NCBI GenBank assembly: GCA_013397795.1
Contig: VZTJ01000242.1
Span: 352,419 to 416,418, forward strand
Reading direction: 5' to 3'
Length of the DNA: 64,000 bases
Origin: Orthonyx spaldingii
Lineage: Eukaryota; Chordata; Aves; Passeriformes; Orthonychidae
Shown here: positions 12,101 to 25,450 of the stretch, one piece after another
How the letters are laid out: each line of letters begins with the position of its first letter
Numbering within the stretch: position 1 is the stretch's first letter
The notes under the pieces: generated by a model
Told to the model about the DNA's origin: nothing
Databases searched by the model: none
Seen by the model: only the letters and a program-made list of their open reading frames with translations
Made by a program: the position numbers and the translations under genes

Positions 12101-15100
12101 ATTGCCAGCATCTCTTGACAGCAAAAGCATTCTTATTTATAGGACACCAGAACAAACCGCATAACTGCAGTGATGTAAATAGTACCCAATTAAAGTTAAA
12201 ACAAAGAAATCAACTAACAGAAAAAATAACCTGAGAGAAAGACATGCACAATACGCAGTACCTCATTTAACATCTAGGGACTTTTGTAGGAAGGTATGAG
12301 ACCAAGACAATCCCAAGCAAACTCCACTGTTTCCCTTGCCTTTCTTGCAGGCAGGTGTGGGCAATGGGAGCCATCTCAGGGATGCTTTCACAGAACTCCA
12401 GCTCACTTCTCTGTGTGGTACACTAACCACATGTCTTAGGTGGTTCACTCCTTCCAGATCCTTGCTGCGTCTTGCTCTGAAGCCAGGCATAGTTACATTG
12501 ATTCTTAAATTCCTCACTGCTGCCAAGCTGCACAAAAAGGAACAGCATAGCTAGAGTGGTTGGTTCTTGGATCTGAATCAGGGGGCTGATCAGCTTGACA
12601 GCCTTGATCAGCCACCAGGCCTGACAGAAATCTAAATGTTGTAGAATTTTGTTACATGTCAGCATCAATTTTGAGTGAAATCAAAACAAAATCAAGAAAC
12701 AAAAAGCAAGAGCAGAAATGTCTAAGAAAAGGCAAGAAGGAAGGAAGGAAGGGTCTTTGATATTGCAGCAGGTTATACAGTACTATACCGTAATGTGGTG
12801 AAAACAACCATACCAAGACTTGCACAAGAGGACTGTTAAGCATTCCTTTGATTTTAAATACACATTCTCTTGACATCAAGAAAATGGAGGTGTGCAGCAG
12901 AGGTTAGGTATATACGTAAGTGCTTTTTACTGTGTTGGTACCCAATAAAAATGTTTCGTCCATAACAAACCAATCCTAAAGAAAAATGTGTAGACCTGTT
13001 ACAGAAAGATCACCAAGATTACAGAACGAAAAAGCAAGATATAAATAAAGGTTAAAAAGTAGAAGCATATATTCAGAAAGAGGAATAAATTAAGAGGAAG
13101 AGGAAAAGCAAGGAAGAAGAACTCTGCCTTAGCAAATTATTCCACCCAGGACACCCACCCACATATTCTTGAATGTAATTGAGCTATTATTTATATGCTC
13201 ATATGACTAATTTTCCCCCTTTTTAATGTATTTATAACCCAGACACAAAATTAAGCCAAACTTTTTGTTTATCTTGGCAAAATTTTGCCCTTTGCTTGTG
13301 AAGTTTTTCAGTACAAGGGTAAAAAGTAGATCTTAATCTCTCCGGTTTTATTTCCCAGGCCTTAAACAGGAAATTCAGGTCAGACTCAATGCAACAGAAA
13401 GACTCCTTCCAGTATCAGTCTTCTCTTAATGTCCTCTGCACAGAACAGTGACAGAGTAAGCAAATGCCTACACAATGGCTGATACAAAATATGAAAAATG
13501 CTTGCTTTCCCTCCCTTGCCACTTTTTTATTTATAGAACTGTGTTCATGTGCTTTTTTGTAGTTCTTTGTTTTTCTTTTAACATCAGCAAATTTAAAAAC
13601 CCTGGGGAGAAATCAGGGAAATGCTGAGGAAGATTCTTTCAACAGTAATTTTACTCCCATACTTTGTGTAAAACTAAAAAAAAAAATTGCATTTTCGTGG
13701 CTGGATATTTTTTAACAAAAGGCTGAAGCACCCAGTCACATTCAAAATTGGGTGCCATTTCTCTCTTTCTCCCCCAGATTTGAAAGCATCATTTTGAATT
13801 TACATGTGAGGCATCAGGAGAGGAAAAGAGGGCAGGACTTCTATACTATGTTTATATGGGGCTTCTTGTCAGTGTTTTAGCAACCTTCTCTGAGACATTT
13901 CAGCTACTCAGTGGTGCCTCTTCTGACTGACTAGTCCCTGACCATCATTCTGTTTTCAATCATTTTCTGACAGCATCCCTATGAAGGCACCCCTTTAACT
14001 GTCAAGGTGGTTCCTTGCCTTCAAGACTTCCTTGGGCATCTTAGGGATAGGGATAAGTGCAGTTACATGGGAGCATTTTCTTCCAGACAAAGTGTAACTA
14101 AGTTGGCAACGAGCTCTGACAAGTAGCTTTTACATAACCAGAGAGGAGAACTTGTATTTTCTTACCAAGCTTAGACCAGATGCTTGGACATCTTTGTGTA
14201 GGTATGACTAAGTTTCTATGACCTTCTCTCCAAACTTATCCTAGCTTGCTGCTGAATCCTGTTTTCCATTTCTCCTTTCATTTCTCTTTTGGCAAAGTTT
14301 GCAGAATTCAGCACCCCTCCTCCCACCAACGCCCCTGTACTCCCTATCCCATGACTGCATAGGACCCTGGTAAATTTGTGTGTTACTCTTTGCAAGACCA
14401 CCCTGCCTCCACCCAGACAGGAGACCAGCCTGCATTAGCTTCTTCTCTAAGGATCCTGCAACTTTGTTTTTTGCTTTTCTATTAGGTTCCATTTAACCCC
14501 AGCATACGGTCTAAAAGCCCCATGGATGGGGAGAAAAAAGTGTTGTATTGAGATAACAAAATAGAGATTTGAAAGTCCTTCATAAGTTGATCAGAATAAA
14601 AGGACCTAGCTGTGCGTCTGTCTTCTCAATTGCAGTGTATGTTCATTTTAAAAAATAGCAGAAATCTCCTGTTTGGTCTTTCCTCTGTGCCATGATAACA
14701 TCTTGAGGACTTTGATCCATATCCTGTAGAAATAATCATCTTTATTCCATATCCTGTTTTCTATAGTATTCATTGCTGATGTACACACAGTGCTGTTAAA
14801 CAGGAACACAATTCTCTCTACAATGTTTTGTGTGTGTATGGCTGGGAGAATTCAATTTTACATGCTTGCCTACCATTAGTCAGAGAAAAACCAAAATATA
14901 TATTTTATATTGTTGTGTTTGAATTCTATATTGAATGTTTCTAGAGATGAGACAAAGAACATTAAATCCTTGGAGAGAAACACTTCTGTCATTCAATTAA
15001 GCAGCATACTCTATATTGGACTGAAAGAAAGACTATCCACAGAATAGACATCACATTGAGTTCAAGTTTCCTACCATTTTACTGAACTAGACTTTCTTAC

Positions 15101-15458
15101 ATTACATAAACTAATGGTGAGTGGAAATAAATTCAACTGTTTGTGGAAGAAATACTTGAAGATTCAGAATAGGGATTTGATGAATCAGTCCCGAAAACTA
15201 TATTAAAACCCATTTGACTGCAGGAGAAGAGGATTAATTGTGAGGTCCCTACAGGTCAAGCTTGGAGAGTGATGCACTTGGGCCTAATAAAACTTCAGTA
15301 ATATTTTTCCTGAACACTTTTTTGATATGATGCAAGTCCTTTCTACGCTTTCTACACATTTTAACTTTGAAAGAATCAATGCAAAGAAGTAGTGAAAGGT
15401 CACACATGAAAGTAGACAGTTAAGATCCCTTACTCCGATCTCTTGCTTAATGTATGTC
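9131..15458. other. Intergenic DNA downstream of LPL, no gene seen
   Basis: Open frames are short (longest about 112 codons at 11046-11384) and none resembles a known protein. The composition is ordinary AT-rich vertebrate intergenic DNA, with a G run near 9680, purine-rich stretches near 9870-9960 and 13060-13120, and a short AAGG repeat near 12733-12750. No clear transposon was recognised. Confidence 0.6.
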
Positions 15459-17215
15459 ACAGAATCACAGAATAGATAGGTTTGGAAAGGATATCTGGAG
15501 ATTATTTAGTCCAAGCCCCTCACCAAGGCACCACTGAAAAGGATCTGGCACCATCCTCTGGGCACCCACTGTGGAGATATTTATATGTATTGATGAGATC
15601 CCCTCTCAGTCTTCTCTACTCTGGATTAAACAAGCTCAACTCCTGCAGTCTCTCCTCATGAGAGGGATGCTCCAGACCCCAAATCACCTTTGTGGCCTCC
15701 ACTGGACTCTTTCCAGTAGCTCCTTGTCTTTCCTGTACTGAGGAGCCCAGACCTGGACACAGCGCTTCAGATGTGGCCTCACTAGAGCTCAGCATAGGGG
15801 TACAATCACCTCCCTCGACCTGCAGGCCACACTCTTCCCAATGCCCCCAGGATCCCACTGGCCCTCCTGGCTGCAAGGGCACTGCTGGCTCATGGACAGC
15901 TGGTTGTCCACCAGGACCCACAGGTCCTTCTCCGCAGAGCTGCTTTCCAGCAGGTCAATCCCCAGCCTGTGCTGGTGCCTGAGGTTATTGTTCCTAGGTG
16001 CGGGACCCTAAATTTGCCCTTGTTGAACCCCATTTGGTTTCTTTCTGCCCAACTCTCCAGCCTATCAAGGTCTGTCTGAGTGGCAGCACAGCCTTCAGGA
16101 GCATCAGCCACTCCCCCCAGTTTTGTGTCATCTGCAAACTGGCTTAGGGTTCATTCTGTCCCTTCATCTGAGTTGTTGATAAATAAGCTGAGTAAGGATG
16201 AATTTCTTTTCTTAATTTCTTCTACATTCTTTTCTTTATTTCTTTTACATTCTTTTCTTGGTGATGACCTCCAGAATGATCTTTCCAGGGATAGAGGCGA
16301 GACTGACTGGCTGGTAGTTTCCCAGGTCCTTCTTCTTGCCCTTTTTGAAGATGGGAGTAGCATTGGCTTTTCTCTAGCCACCAGGCACCTCTCTTGCTCC
16401 ATGAATTTTCAAGAAGATGGAGACTGTGTTAGCAACACCTGTCAGCTCCCTCAGCAAGCTTGCATGCATCCCATCAGGTCTGTAGATTTATGGGTGTTTA
16501 GTTTGCCTAGCTGATCTCTAACCAACCCTCTACAAACAAGGGAAAGCCTTCCATTCTCCAAACTTCTCTTACCAGGTCTGGTGTTCCTGAGGGCTGTTCT
16601 CGGCAGTAAAGACTGAGGCAAAGAAGGCATTCAATAATTCTACCTTCTCTGTGTCTTTAACACCAGGACACCCACCTAATTCAGCAGCAGCCCCACATTT
16701 TCGCTATTCTTCCTTTTGCTGTTGATATACTTGTAGAAACCCTTCTTGTTGTCCTTGATATCCCTTGCCAGACTCAATTCCAGGTAGGCCTTGACCTTCC
16801 TGGTCACATCCCTGTCTACTCTGGAGATGTACTTATAGTCCTTCCACATCACCTGTCCCTTTCTCCATATCCTGTAAATTTCTTGCTTCCATTTAAGACT
16901 TGCTGGGAACTCCCTGCTCATCCATACAGTTCTCCTGCCTCCTTTGCTTGATTTCTTGCTCATGGGGATACATTGGTCTTGAGCTTGGAGAAAGTGATGT
17001 TTGAATATTGACCAGCTCTCTTGGACCTCCTTCTTTTCTAGACTGTAGCTGATGGGATCCCTTCAAATAGATCCTTCAAGAGGTCAAAGTAAGCTCTCCA
17101 GAAATTTAGGGTTCTAGTCCTGCTTGCTGCTTTGTTTTCTCCATGCAGGATCCTGAATTCCACCATGTTACTGAAGACAAGGCTCTCCCCAGCCTTCACA
17201 TCTTCAATCAGTCAT
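15459..17215 (-). mobile_element. CR1 LINE retrotransposon, 5'-truncated with internal deletion
   Basis: The plus strand opens with ACAGAATCACAGAATAGATA, the reverse complement of a CR1 3' tail. Read on the minus strand, 16676-16963 encodes the linker between endonuclease and reverse transcriptase (SLARDIKDNKKGFYKYINSK), about 16320-16370 matches the PIFKKGKKEDPG-type region, and 15890-16111 encodes VADAPEGCAATQTDLDRLES from the RT C-terminal part. The RT core between them, including the expected YADD-type catalytic box, is missing near 16180-16270, where a T/C-rich stretch lies. Frames are broken throughout, so the copy is dead. Confidence 0.93.
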
Positions 17216-20200
17216 GAGCAAGTGAAACATCTTGACATGTGGGAACACCTAAATCACTGATACAGCACTCAGCGTGAGGATTTCAGGTGCTGCTGCTTTG
17301 GGGAAAACATTGTACAGCTCTCTGCCTTAAGGAAAGGTGACTACAAAGTAACAGCACCTATGTCAGAGAATTAGTGGATGCAAAGCTTAGAAAGAAATAG
17401 CTTGGATCCAGGACCAAGATTAAGCTACATTCTTCTGTTAAGGATTGACACAGTACAACACATCACAAGGCAACTTTTGTGAATGTTTCTGTTGTCTTTG
17501 CCTAAGCAATTTCATTGATTTTGTAACTTTGATTGCATGCCATCTTCTCCTGTAGAAGAAAACCTGCCAATGCAGCTGCCACCAGGTACAGATGTGTGGA
17601 GTGTAGTAAAGAAGAGTAGCCAGGCATACAGCTCTTTAGTACATGCAGGCTGACTAAAACCATGGCTGTGTTCCTGCCACCTCTGCTGAATTAACCACAG
17701 AGTACAAACCTGAGGATAATTCTTCCATAAATAAATAAAAGTTCAGTGTAAAGCTCTCAACAGCTGGAAGCAACAAGAGTTAATGCAGAGGAGATGACCC
17801 TGACCAATATTTGGGCCTCAGACAACGTTGTGTGAAAAAGCAATGAAAGAAAATCTTTGCTCTTTAACAATGTTGAGACAAATTCACAAATGAAGGGGAG
17901 CATAAACAAGCAAATACTGTATCATTCACTTGCAGTATTTATCAGTACCTTTCACATTTGTTGAAAAACAGCGAGGGAAAGAGAGAGAAAAGGGGGGCAC
18001 GAAAGCTTTCCTAGTAAGTCACTACCGTGAAGACTGAGTGCTGGAGATAAGCTAGTCACTGCTGTGCAGTACAGGGATACCATGCATACGACCCTCCCAA
18101 CCTTGTGAAGCAGTGACAGTGTCCTTCTTACCCAGTCACAGCACAGTTAGGTCAGAGTTCCTCAACTTCTTACCAAATCCCTTACCAGACATATTGTATT
18201 GGATTGCTACTAACCCCAGATATTCCTTTTCTCATCCCGGAAGCATGAGGAAAACTTCATTTTCTTTAAAAGCATGGACAATATAACAGTAAACTCAGGA
18301 ATCTGATCCTTTTCTCTCCTTTTTAATTTTTTTTTAAACAAATTTCATTTGCCAGGCCATGTTTCTAGGATCAGAGGGTTTTTATCTTGGACTGAAAACT
18401 GCCTCAGAATAAAACTGGGGATGAAAATGTCCTTTTACAGTGTTACCAAGAATGCTCCCAGGGATATACATGGGCAGCCTTGCAGGTGGACCACTGGTTT
18501 AGCATTGTAACATCCCTGTGGATGTTTAAGGTTCTGCTGACATGAGAAGAATGGATTGCCAGTCTCCTTTGCTAGACTTGTCATCACATCTCTGCTCAAA
18601 TAGTATATGGTGCATATATGGTAACGTACACACATACATATGTACATATACACACGTGCTTTTTAATTTCCTGACACCTATAGCCAAAGAAAACTTCCAG
18701 CAGTTCTGCACAAGCTCCTCATCTTGTTAGTGGGTTGCTTCAGATGTTTTGAGAGGTTTCTGCTCTCTTGGTAAATGGCAAGATCGGGTGCACAGGTTTA
18801 GAAGTCTTTGCTTCTCCTGGAGAGCCCAGTCCTTGACTACTGCTCCCTAGAAGATACCTCCTTTGTACATTTCCCACAGGAAGAACAGAGGCCCTGAGCC
18901 TGGGGTATTTCCACAGAGCTGTGGGTAGGCTTCATGTCTCCCTCTGACCATGTGTTAAAAATAGCCCTTACACATTATCAGTTCCTGGGAGACTTGTTTG
19001 TCTCTTTCAGAGGCCCTGTGGTGAGGAGATTAGTTGGTGAGAGCTAGAAGAGGGGAAAATTCTTGAAGAATGGATCTAGAGCTGTCTGAGAGGTGTAAAA
19101 GTAGCTAAAGTGCCAGTTGCTCTTTTTAACAGTGGCAGTGTTACCTACCAACACTGGGAAAACCACAGCCTCTGCAGATATGCCCTTCCCCTTCTGGTGT
19201 GGATAGGCATGGAGCAGCTAGCACCAGCAGGCAGACTGGGGAACCTGTGGCTTTGGAAGAGACAGCAAACTGAAAGCAATATAGGCTAGGAAAAAATGGT
19301 ATGCAAATGGAATGAGTGGGCAGTGAGGAGTTACTCACTGTATCCTTGTCATGTTACCCACCTTCCCAAATATATCTTGTCCCCTGCCCCTAGCGTACAA
19401 ATAAATGCTTAGCTCTTTCCAGTGCCTTCCTGACCTCTCTCTCCTTTGTGATCTCAATTCAACCCGCTTATATCTTCAGGCTAGCTGGTTTTCTGTAGAA
19501 ACTTTCCCAGAATGAGGCACATGGGGAAAACCAGAGAGGAGTAATGAGTAAGATCTACAAATACCTGTCAAAGCACCCATGACAGTCTCTTCCCACATGG
19601 AAATTAAACCTTCCTTTGCTTCCATGGGAAAAACAAGGCTTGAACTCCCTGAGATCAGCAGCCTCCAGTACCACCCCATCTAAAATCACTACATATACAT
19701 ATAATCCATAAGAATATAGATATACATATTTATACATATTTACATACTGACTCGTCTAAACTCCTTTCCCTGATTAGCTTTTCACTTGTTACAGCTGCTG
19801 CCTGACAGCCACTGTAAAGCAGCCCACCATGCGACTAAAATGAGAAGGGAATTAAACAATGGAGAAGGGTTACTTTCAGACAAATTCCTGCTGCAGTGCC
19901 AGGATGGCTATTTGCATGTGACAGCTCCTTGTGCAGGGGCAAACACAAGGTTTGGTGCTGAGGGAAGATGCTAGGCTAATTTGAACACTTGACTTCAGAA
20001 GTAACATTTCTGGAAGGATCTGGAAGGATTGCCTTGACTGTAGACATAGGCAGGTTGAGAGAATAAAGTTTGACAGAGCTTAAAGACTCCATTTTTTTTT
20101 TTTTTTCCTGATATACTGCCAGTTAACATGGGTTTGGACTGGATTATTATTTCCTTGTTTTTAATCCCACTTTGTTATCTAGGCTCTTGTAGGCCCACAC

Positions 20201-22460
20201 CTTCCTGAAGCTTGCATGCCCAACAATCATTAATGAGTTTTATTCTCAACAGAGTGTATTTAAGAAATGCAGAACAGAGATAGTGGAGTAGATTAAATGA
20301 CTCACCTACAGAGACCATGGATGGTTCAGCAATTGTAAACAGATTTCTCAGTGCTCATAAACTTTCTTTCATTAGCCTCTTTCTTGTCTGGCTCTTCAAA
20401 TGGAATTAAGAAGAGAAACGAATTTTGCAGTCACCTCAGATCCGAGTGTGTCAAAACCTGGGATCACTGTATAAAGACACAATGGTAAAAACCAGCTCAC
20501 TTTCAAGAGCAAGTTGAGTCCTAGTAAAGAGAAGAGAAGGGAACAGAGCAACACCCTTGTTTGACAAACCTTTCTTTCCCATTTTTCACTCCAGGTGACT
20601 ACATCATTTCCTAAAGTCATCAACATGGGGTCTGAAAATCTGAACCGTGCAATGTTGAGGAGAGCTGAAGAGCATATCTATAGTGTATTCAGGTAATTTC
20701 TGAATGAAATTTAGGCTTAACCCTGGGATAGGTGCTTTGGTTATCTCACTGTTAGACAGGGGGTCTTCTTCCTATTTCTTCCCAGTCCTTGCTCCACTGT
20801 TTCAGGTCAACAGCTCTGCAGTGAGACCTTGGATCTCAAGACTGCCATGGCAGTCCTAGGGGATAGAGAAAAGGTTCTGCAAGCTCTTTATGTATGCCTT
20901 TTCACAGGCTGTCATTCCCAGCCATGCTGCTACTATGTGAAGAGTTCCTGTCTGGAAAACCTTTCAGCACACTCTCAAGAAAAAGAGATATATTATTCTG
21001 ATCCTACTTTCTACAATGCACAATATCTATAGCAGGTTCACCAAGCAGCAGTCTGGGATATACCCTGGTATGCTGAGGACACTTGTGGGAAATTTCCCTC
21101 CTCACAAATACAGTCCACATGGTGACAGCAATGTATCTGTGATATAACCAAAATCTCACGACAAAATAAGGGATATATTTCACAGAAAATATAGTTTAAA
21201 GGTGGGACACTTTGACAAAAGAATTTTAGATGCCAAAAGACTATGTGGCTCAGAAATGATCAGATATCACTTCTGAAGAAAATTCTGTCTAGGGCTGTCA
21301 TGCACAGTAATACTGCCTGTAGTACTGGAAATATCTGGGCATCATATGACTGGAGGCTGGGAAATCATCTTGTAGAATCTTGGCTACATTTGCTTTGTTC
21401 TGCAGGTGCTTGGTCTTAGTCACTGTCAGAGAAGGATTACCAGCTGGTAAAACTGTAGCCTGGTCTAGACATCCTAATATATTCTAGCCGATAGTCCTAT
21501 TTACATATTATTCACCTTTCAAATTAGAGCAATTCTAGTATATTTAAGCAAGGTTTATTTAATGTCTTGGTTCTTAGGTTTACCCTAAGGAGTTGGTTAA
21601 AATCAATTGTAAATGTGTACATTTTCTCTGCTCACTGGGCTTAGAAGAGAGTGGTAGGTAAGCCCTTTGATATTTTTTTCTTTTCTTTGTTGAAAACCTG
21701 AAATTTCCCAGGGGATAGGTACACAAATAATAACTTTGATTTTCTGTTCTAACAAGTTAAATACTTCTTCCTCAAACAGAAATTAAAAATTCTCAGTAGT
21801 GACAGTGAGGATTTCAGTTGAAAAAATGAAGGCTTCTGGATAAACTGCAAAGTAAAATTTTTATATCTAAGTGTATACATCAACTGTATGGAGGTACAAA
21901 GTATGTTAAATGATACCATCTATTGCTAAACTGTTTATACTGAAGGCCAAAGTCCATAGTCCTTGAATGTTCATTTGTTAACATGTTAAACGAGTCAGAT
22001 TTCAAGCTAAGGCTTTTCAATGGATCTTTGCTGGTTTTCTCTCTCTTGGTCCTACAATGCAATTCAGTGTACCTAAACTCCCTGTGAGAGCCACACTGTC
22101 TTACGGTGTAGACACAGCCCAAGTATCTTTCTGGGTGAATGAGTATTAATAGGATCTCAGATTTCAAGACAGTGATGAGACAGAGGATAATTAGCAGTTT
22201 AGGAATGTCTTCACACTTGGTAGGTTTTGGTTTAATGGTTTCTCAGCTCATGAAAAAACTTTTCTCATTTGTTCCATGCTGAGAGAATATGGCTCCTGAG
22301 GCAATTTCTAGAAGACTGATCATTATGTTCCAAAGGCTGTACATTTACACTTCTCCTTAGTGCCAAGTAACAGATGTTATCACGGAAGAGATGCCCTCTT
22401 CACCTCTAATTCCAGCAGGCAGAGCTGCTGGGTCCTGTGAAGGTGTAGGGATAATATCCT
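17216..22460. other. Intergenic DNA, no gene seen
   Basis: Only short frames without recognisable homology. There are AT-rich alternating purine-pyrimidine stretches at 18605-18660 and 19680-19745, and a T run at 20092-20107. No repeat family was recognised with confidence. Confidence 0.55.
22456..22460. repeat. Target-site duplication ATCCT (left)
   Basis: Matches ATCCT at 23340-23344 directly after the LTR. A 5-bp duplication fixes both LTR ends. Confidence 0.9.
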
Positions 22461-23339
22461 TGTTATAAATAAAATTAGGCAATTGACTTTTGCTTCATTA
22501 AGTTCTCATTATAAGGTTAATAAAGTTACTCAAAGTTCTCAGTTAATTATTGAAAGGTTTAGTGTTAAAAGGAATAATTATTAAAGGTTGTTTTTGTTGT
22601 TTTTTTTTTTTTTTTTTTTCCAATTCCCTAATAATGATTTAAGTTATGCCTTTTGGTTTTCCCTTGGAATAAGTTGAAAATGATAATTGTTTTGTACTTT
22701 CCCTGTATATAAGTGTTCTTTTTGGTTGGAAAATGTCTTTTTTGTACTTATTTAAGGTGTTAAATGTATGTTTTAAATGTGTTTTACTTTGGAAAAGGTT
22801 TGGGGCTCCCCCAGTTTAACTAAGATCCCTAACTGCCAGTTTCTAAAAATAGTAACTTCACTGTCCCTCTGCCACTTGACTCCATGGCAACCATGAATAC
22901 TAATGAGGCTCCTTCCCGCCAGAAAGCTACCCCCTAGACAACGGCTCAGCCATTGGTGGGCAGGAGTGACCTCACCATTTAAACCCACCAATTGTCAAGG
23001 GCCATGGGGGCTGGACAGGGGGCAGGCAGGGGCATTCCTGGGCGGGGATAGCAGGCCATAAAAAGCCCTGTCTCAGGACAGGAGCTGCCATTTTCTCCTT
23101 GGACTAGCCAGGAGGAAGCCTGGTGTTGGAGGAAGGCCTCTAATTTTCCATCTAAAGCACAGCTCCAACACTGCAGTCCTCTGCCACTGGGGCTTATGCC
23201 AATCTTGGACACCTAGGGTCTCCGATCTTGGTAACCTGGGTTTTTCTTTTTCCTTTTTTTTGGACAATTATTTTTTTTTTTGTCAATAAACTTACTTTTG
23301 CTTTCGATCCTGGACTGGAGATTGTCCTTATTTCTGACA
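22461..23339 (+). mobile_element. Solo LTR of an endogenous retrovirus, family A copy 1
   Basis: Begins TGTTATAAAT and ends TTTCTGACA, about 879 bp. It is flanked on both sides by the exact 5-bp duplication ATCCT. Plus-strand signals are in LTR order: a GC box (GGGCGGGG) near 23040, TATA-like ATAAAAAG at 23058-23065 and AATAAA at 23285-23290. No gag, pol or env sequence adjoins it, so it is a recombined solo LTR. A T20 run at 22600-22619 is absent from the second copy at 32992. Short open frames inside are not genes. Confidence 0.9.
22600..22619 (+). repeat. Poly-T run within LTR
   Basis: Twenty T where the sister LTR at 32992 has mixed sequence (around 33131-33155). It is a later slippage expansion within this copy. 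Confidence 0.85.
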
Positions 23340-23344
23340 ATCCT
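23340..23344. repeat. Target-site duplication ATCCT (right)
   Basis: Exact copy of the five bases before the LTR start at 22461. Confidence 0.9.
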
Positions 23345-24894
23345 GTACAGCAGCCTAGTAGCAGGCCACATGATAACCGGGGATTCATAATCCAGCATCT
23401 TTCTATTTCCTTAGGTTTCACAGATTATTCTGTATTTCTGCTTATTTCTTCCCCTGTGCAAAGAAGGAAGGTTGTCTGGTGATGGATATGATGTTGTGTC
23501 AGAAGATTGTGAATTCTGAGAGCATGAATTTCCTTCACTAAGCTGCATTATGGAGTTGCCCAAACAGAAAAATAACAGGACTTTCCCCCTCTGTTTCTCT
23601 TCTGACTAGGCAGGTACCACAGCCAGCCATGCTTATGATTAGCAGTCCTCATTAAAGGACCATGAGAGGTAGGCTGGAAACTTCAGGAAAGCGCATCCAT
23701 GCAAGCACAGGCAGGACTGGTTAATTGTACCAAACCAGAAACGGCATGTATGACTGCTGTGTATACTGCTGCAAAACGTGTTTCACTGTGTCACCTGCTT
23801 CTGCAAGGCTTTCCAGAGAAATTGCAATTTCAAAAAGCTGAGCCAGCTGCCCTCTGACATAGAAAAGTAAATGTATGTTACTGCCTGTTTAGCAGTTCAT
23901 GTATACTCTACTGCTCCGCTGGCTCTATCGCCATTTCAGTCCTGGACTCAAGCCCTCACTGATCATGTTGCATACATGTGATGTAGCTTCTGGACTTCTC
24001 TCTGAAAACAAGCCGGAGAGAGCACAGTTTGTTCTAAATTGTGTATACCGCATTGTGCTGTACTGCACATACCTGAGAGTCCTTCAGCTTTGTCTCAGCA
24101 GGACTTGCATGCGCAAATGCCTCTTGCTCCCCCTCAAGTGTACTTACCTGACAGCACGGCATTGTCATGGTGATCTGCAAAAAGGGCCTTCTTGCCACAG
24201 AAAAGGAATGACTGTCCCAGAACAAATACAGTTGAAATAACAAAACAATTGCTTGAAAAGCCCCGAGGAGGATAAGGTCTCAATATACGTTAGAAATGGA
24301 ACTATTCCACACAAAAAGTACTGCATCTACACCAGCTAGGGATTGGTTTGGGGTTCATGTCCTGTCCTTGTTCATGCAGGCAGTATGAAGAGAGTTTAAG
24401 GCAGAAGAAGGGAAGTGGTCAAAGCAACTTCTCCCCTGGACCATTAATTTTCTGGTACACCTCTGTTCTGTTAATCCGTTTTTGCTCCCTGAGAAGAGCA
24501 TCTTCCTCTAGCATTTATTTATCTGTTATGAATTCCCTCAGAGCAGCAAAGCAGAATAGGAGGGTGCTGGGTTCAGCACTAAGAGAAAACCAAGCACCCT
24601 CTGGTACATACACAAGACCTTCAGGGGACTCATATAGCAGAAACAAATGGTACAGAGGCTGGGAATCAGAAAGTAGAAAATTTGAGATGTTAGGCACGGT
24701 GTAAATGCTGCTTAGAATAACCCTTACCCACTCCTTGATCATGCACTTTATTCAGCTGAAGGGTTCATGGCATCAGATTAGTTCCTGTGATTACTTTTGT
24801 TGTTACAATTGAATTTATCACATACGTAGACCCCTTGGCAGCACCAGCATGAGTCAATCCTCACAGCTGCCTAACAACAAGGAAGGTGGGTAAT
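23345..24894. other. Intergenic DNA, no gene seen
   Basis: Frames up to about 118 codons (24348-24704) have no recognisable domain, and the opposite strand is equally open, as expected by chance. Confidence 0.5.
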
Positions 24895-25210
24895 TTTGAA
24901 TATTTGAATAAACCAATGGGGAGAACAGAACCACAGAACATTCCAGTGACGTATGAATATTAGATCAACTGTATAAATATTTAAATCATTTGTGAGGGGA
25001 AAGGGGAGGGGACGGTGCCTTGATGGATAGCAACCCATGGCGGGAAACTGCCCCAACCTGCCTACCTCTCAGGACTCACTGTCCCAAGAGGTATCATCCA
25101 CCCAATCCGCTTGATCGTTGATCTCCACCGAAAAGGCAGGTTGAGCCGCAGTCTCGAACGCCATGGGCGACCCAGCCGGTGGCTCCGCCACCGGCTGGGT
25201 GACCACCACA
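24895..25210 (-). mobile_element. Truncated LTR, family B copy 1
   Basis: Matches 41145-41395 of the complete family B LTR through blocks such as CCAATGGGG, GACGGTGCCTTGATGGAT and ACTCACTGTCCCAAGAGGTA, ending at the same GTGACCACCACA terminus. The part equal to 40702-41100, which holds the poly(A) and TATA signals, is missing, so only the upstream U3 portion remains. It contains a hairpin insertion at 25170-25200 that the other copy lacks. The left border is approximate. Confidence 0.8.
25170..25200. repeat. Perfect GC-rich hairpin inside LTR copy
   Basis: Arms ACCCAGCCGGTGGC and GCCACCGGCTGGGT, 14 bp each, separated by TCC. The 40.7-kb LTR goes directly from the CCATGGG-type block to TGACCACC here, so the inverted arm looks added in this copy. 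Confidence 0.9.
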
Positions 25211-25424
25211 ATTTTGCTTTGATCTGTCATATTTTTCTTGTCTGGCTAGCCTGATTTGGTGCCATTCCCTAATAGACCATAGCTGATATATCAGAAATCT
25301 CTGCCTATAGCAAACCTTTTCTCAACTAAAAAAACTGAAAAGAGCAAAACGCTAAGGTTTTACTATTATTCTTCTTTCTACTTCCAGCACACCTGGCCTA
25401 TCAAACCAAGTAGGGGACTTTGAA

Positions 25425-25450
25425 CTGCTCATAACTGAAGTTATGAGCAG
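25425..25450. repeat. Perfect hairpin CTGCTCATAACT/AGTTATGAGCAG
   Basis: 12-bp arms with a two-base GA centre. It lies 225 bases from the first hairpin but is unrelated to it in sequence. Confidence 0.9.

Noticed and set aside
16676..16963. Minus-strand 95-codon frame as a host gene
   Set aside because: Its sequence is the CR1 ORF2 linker region and lies in a longer CR1 copy.
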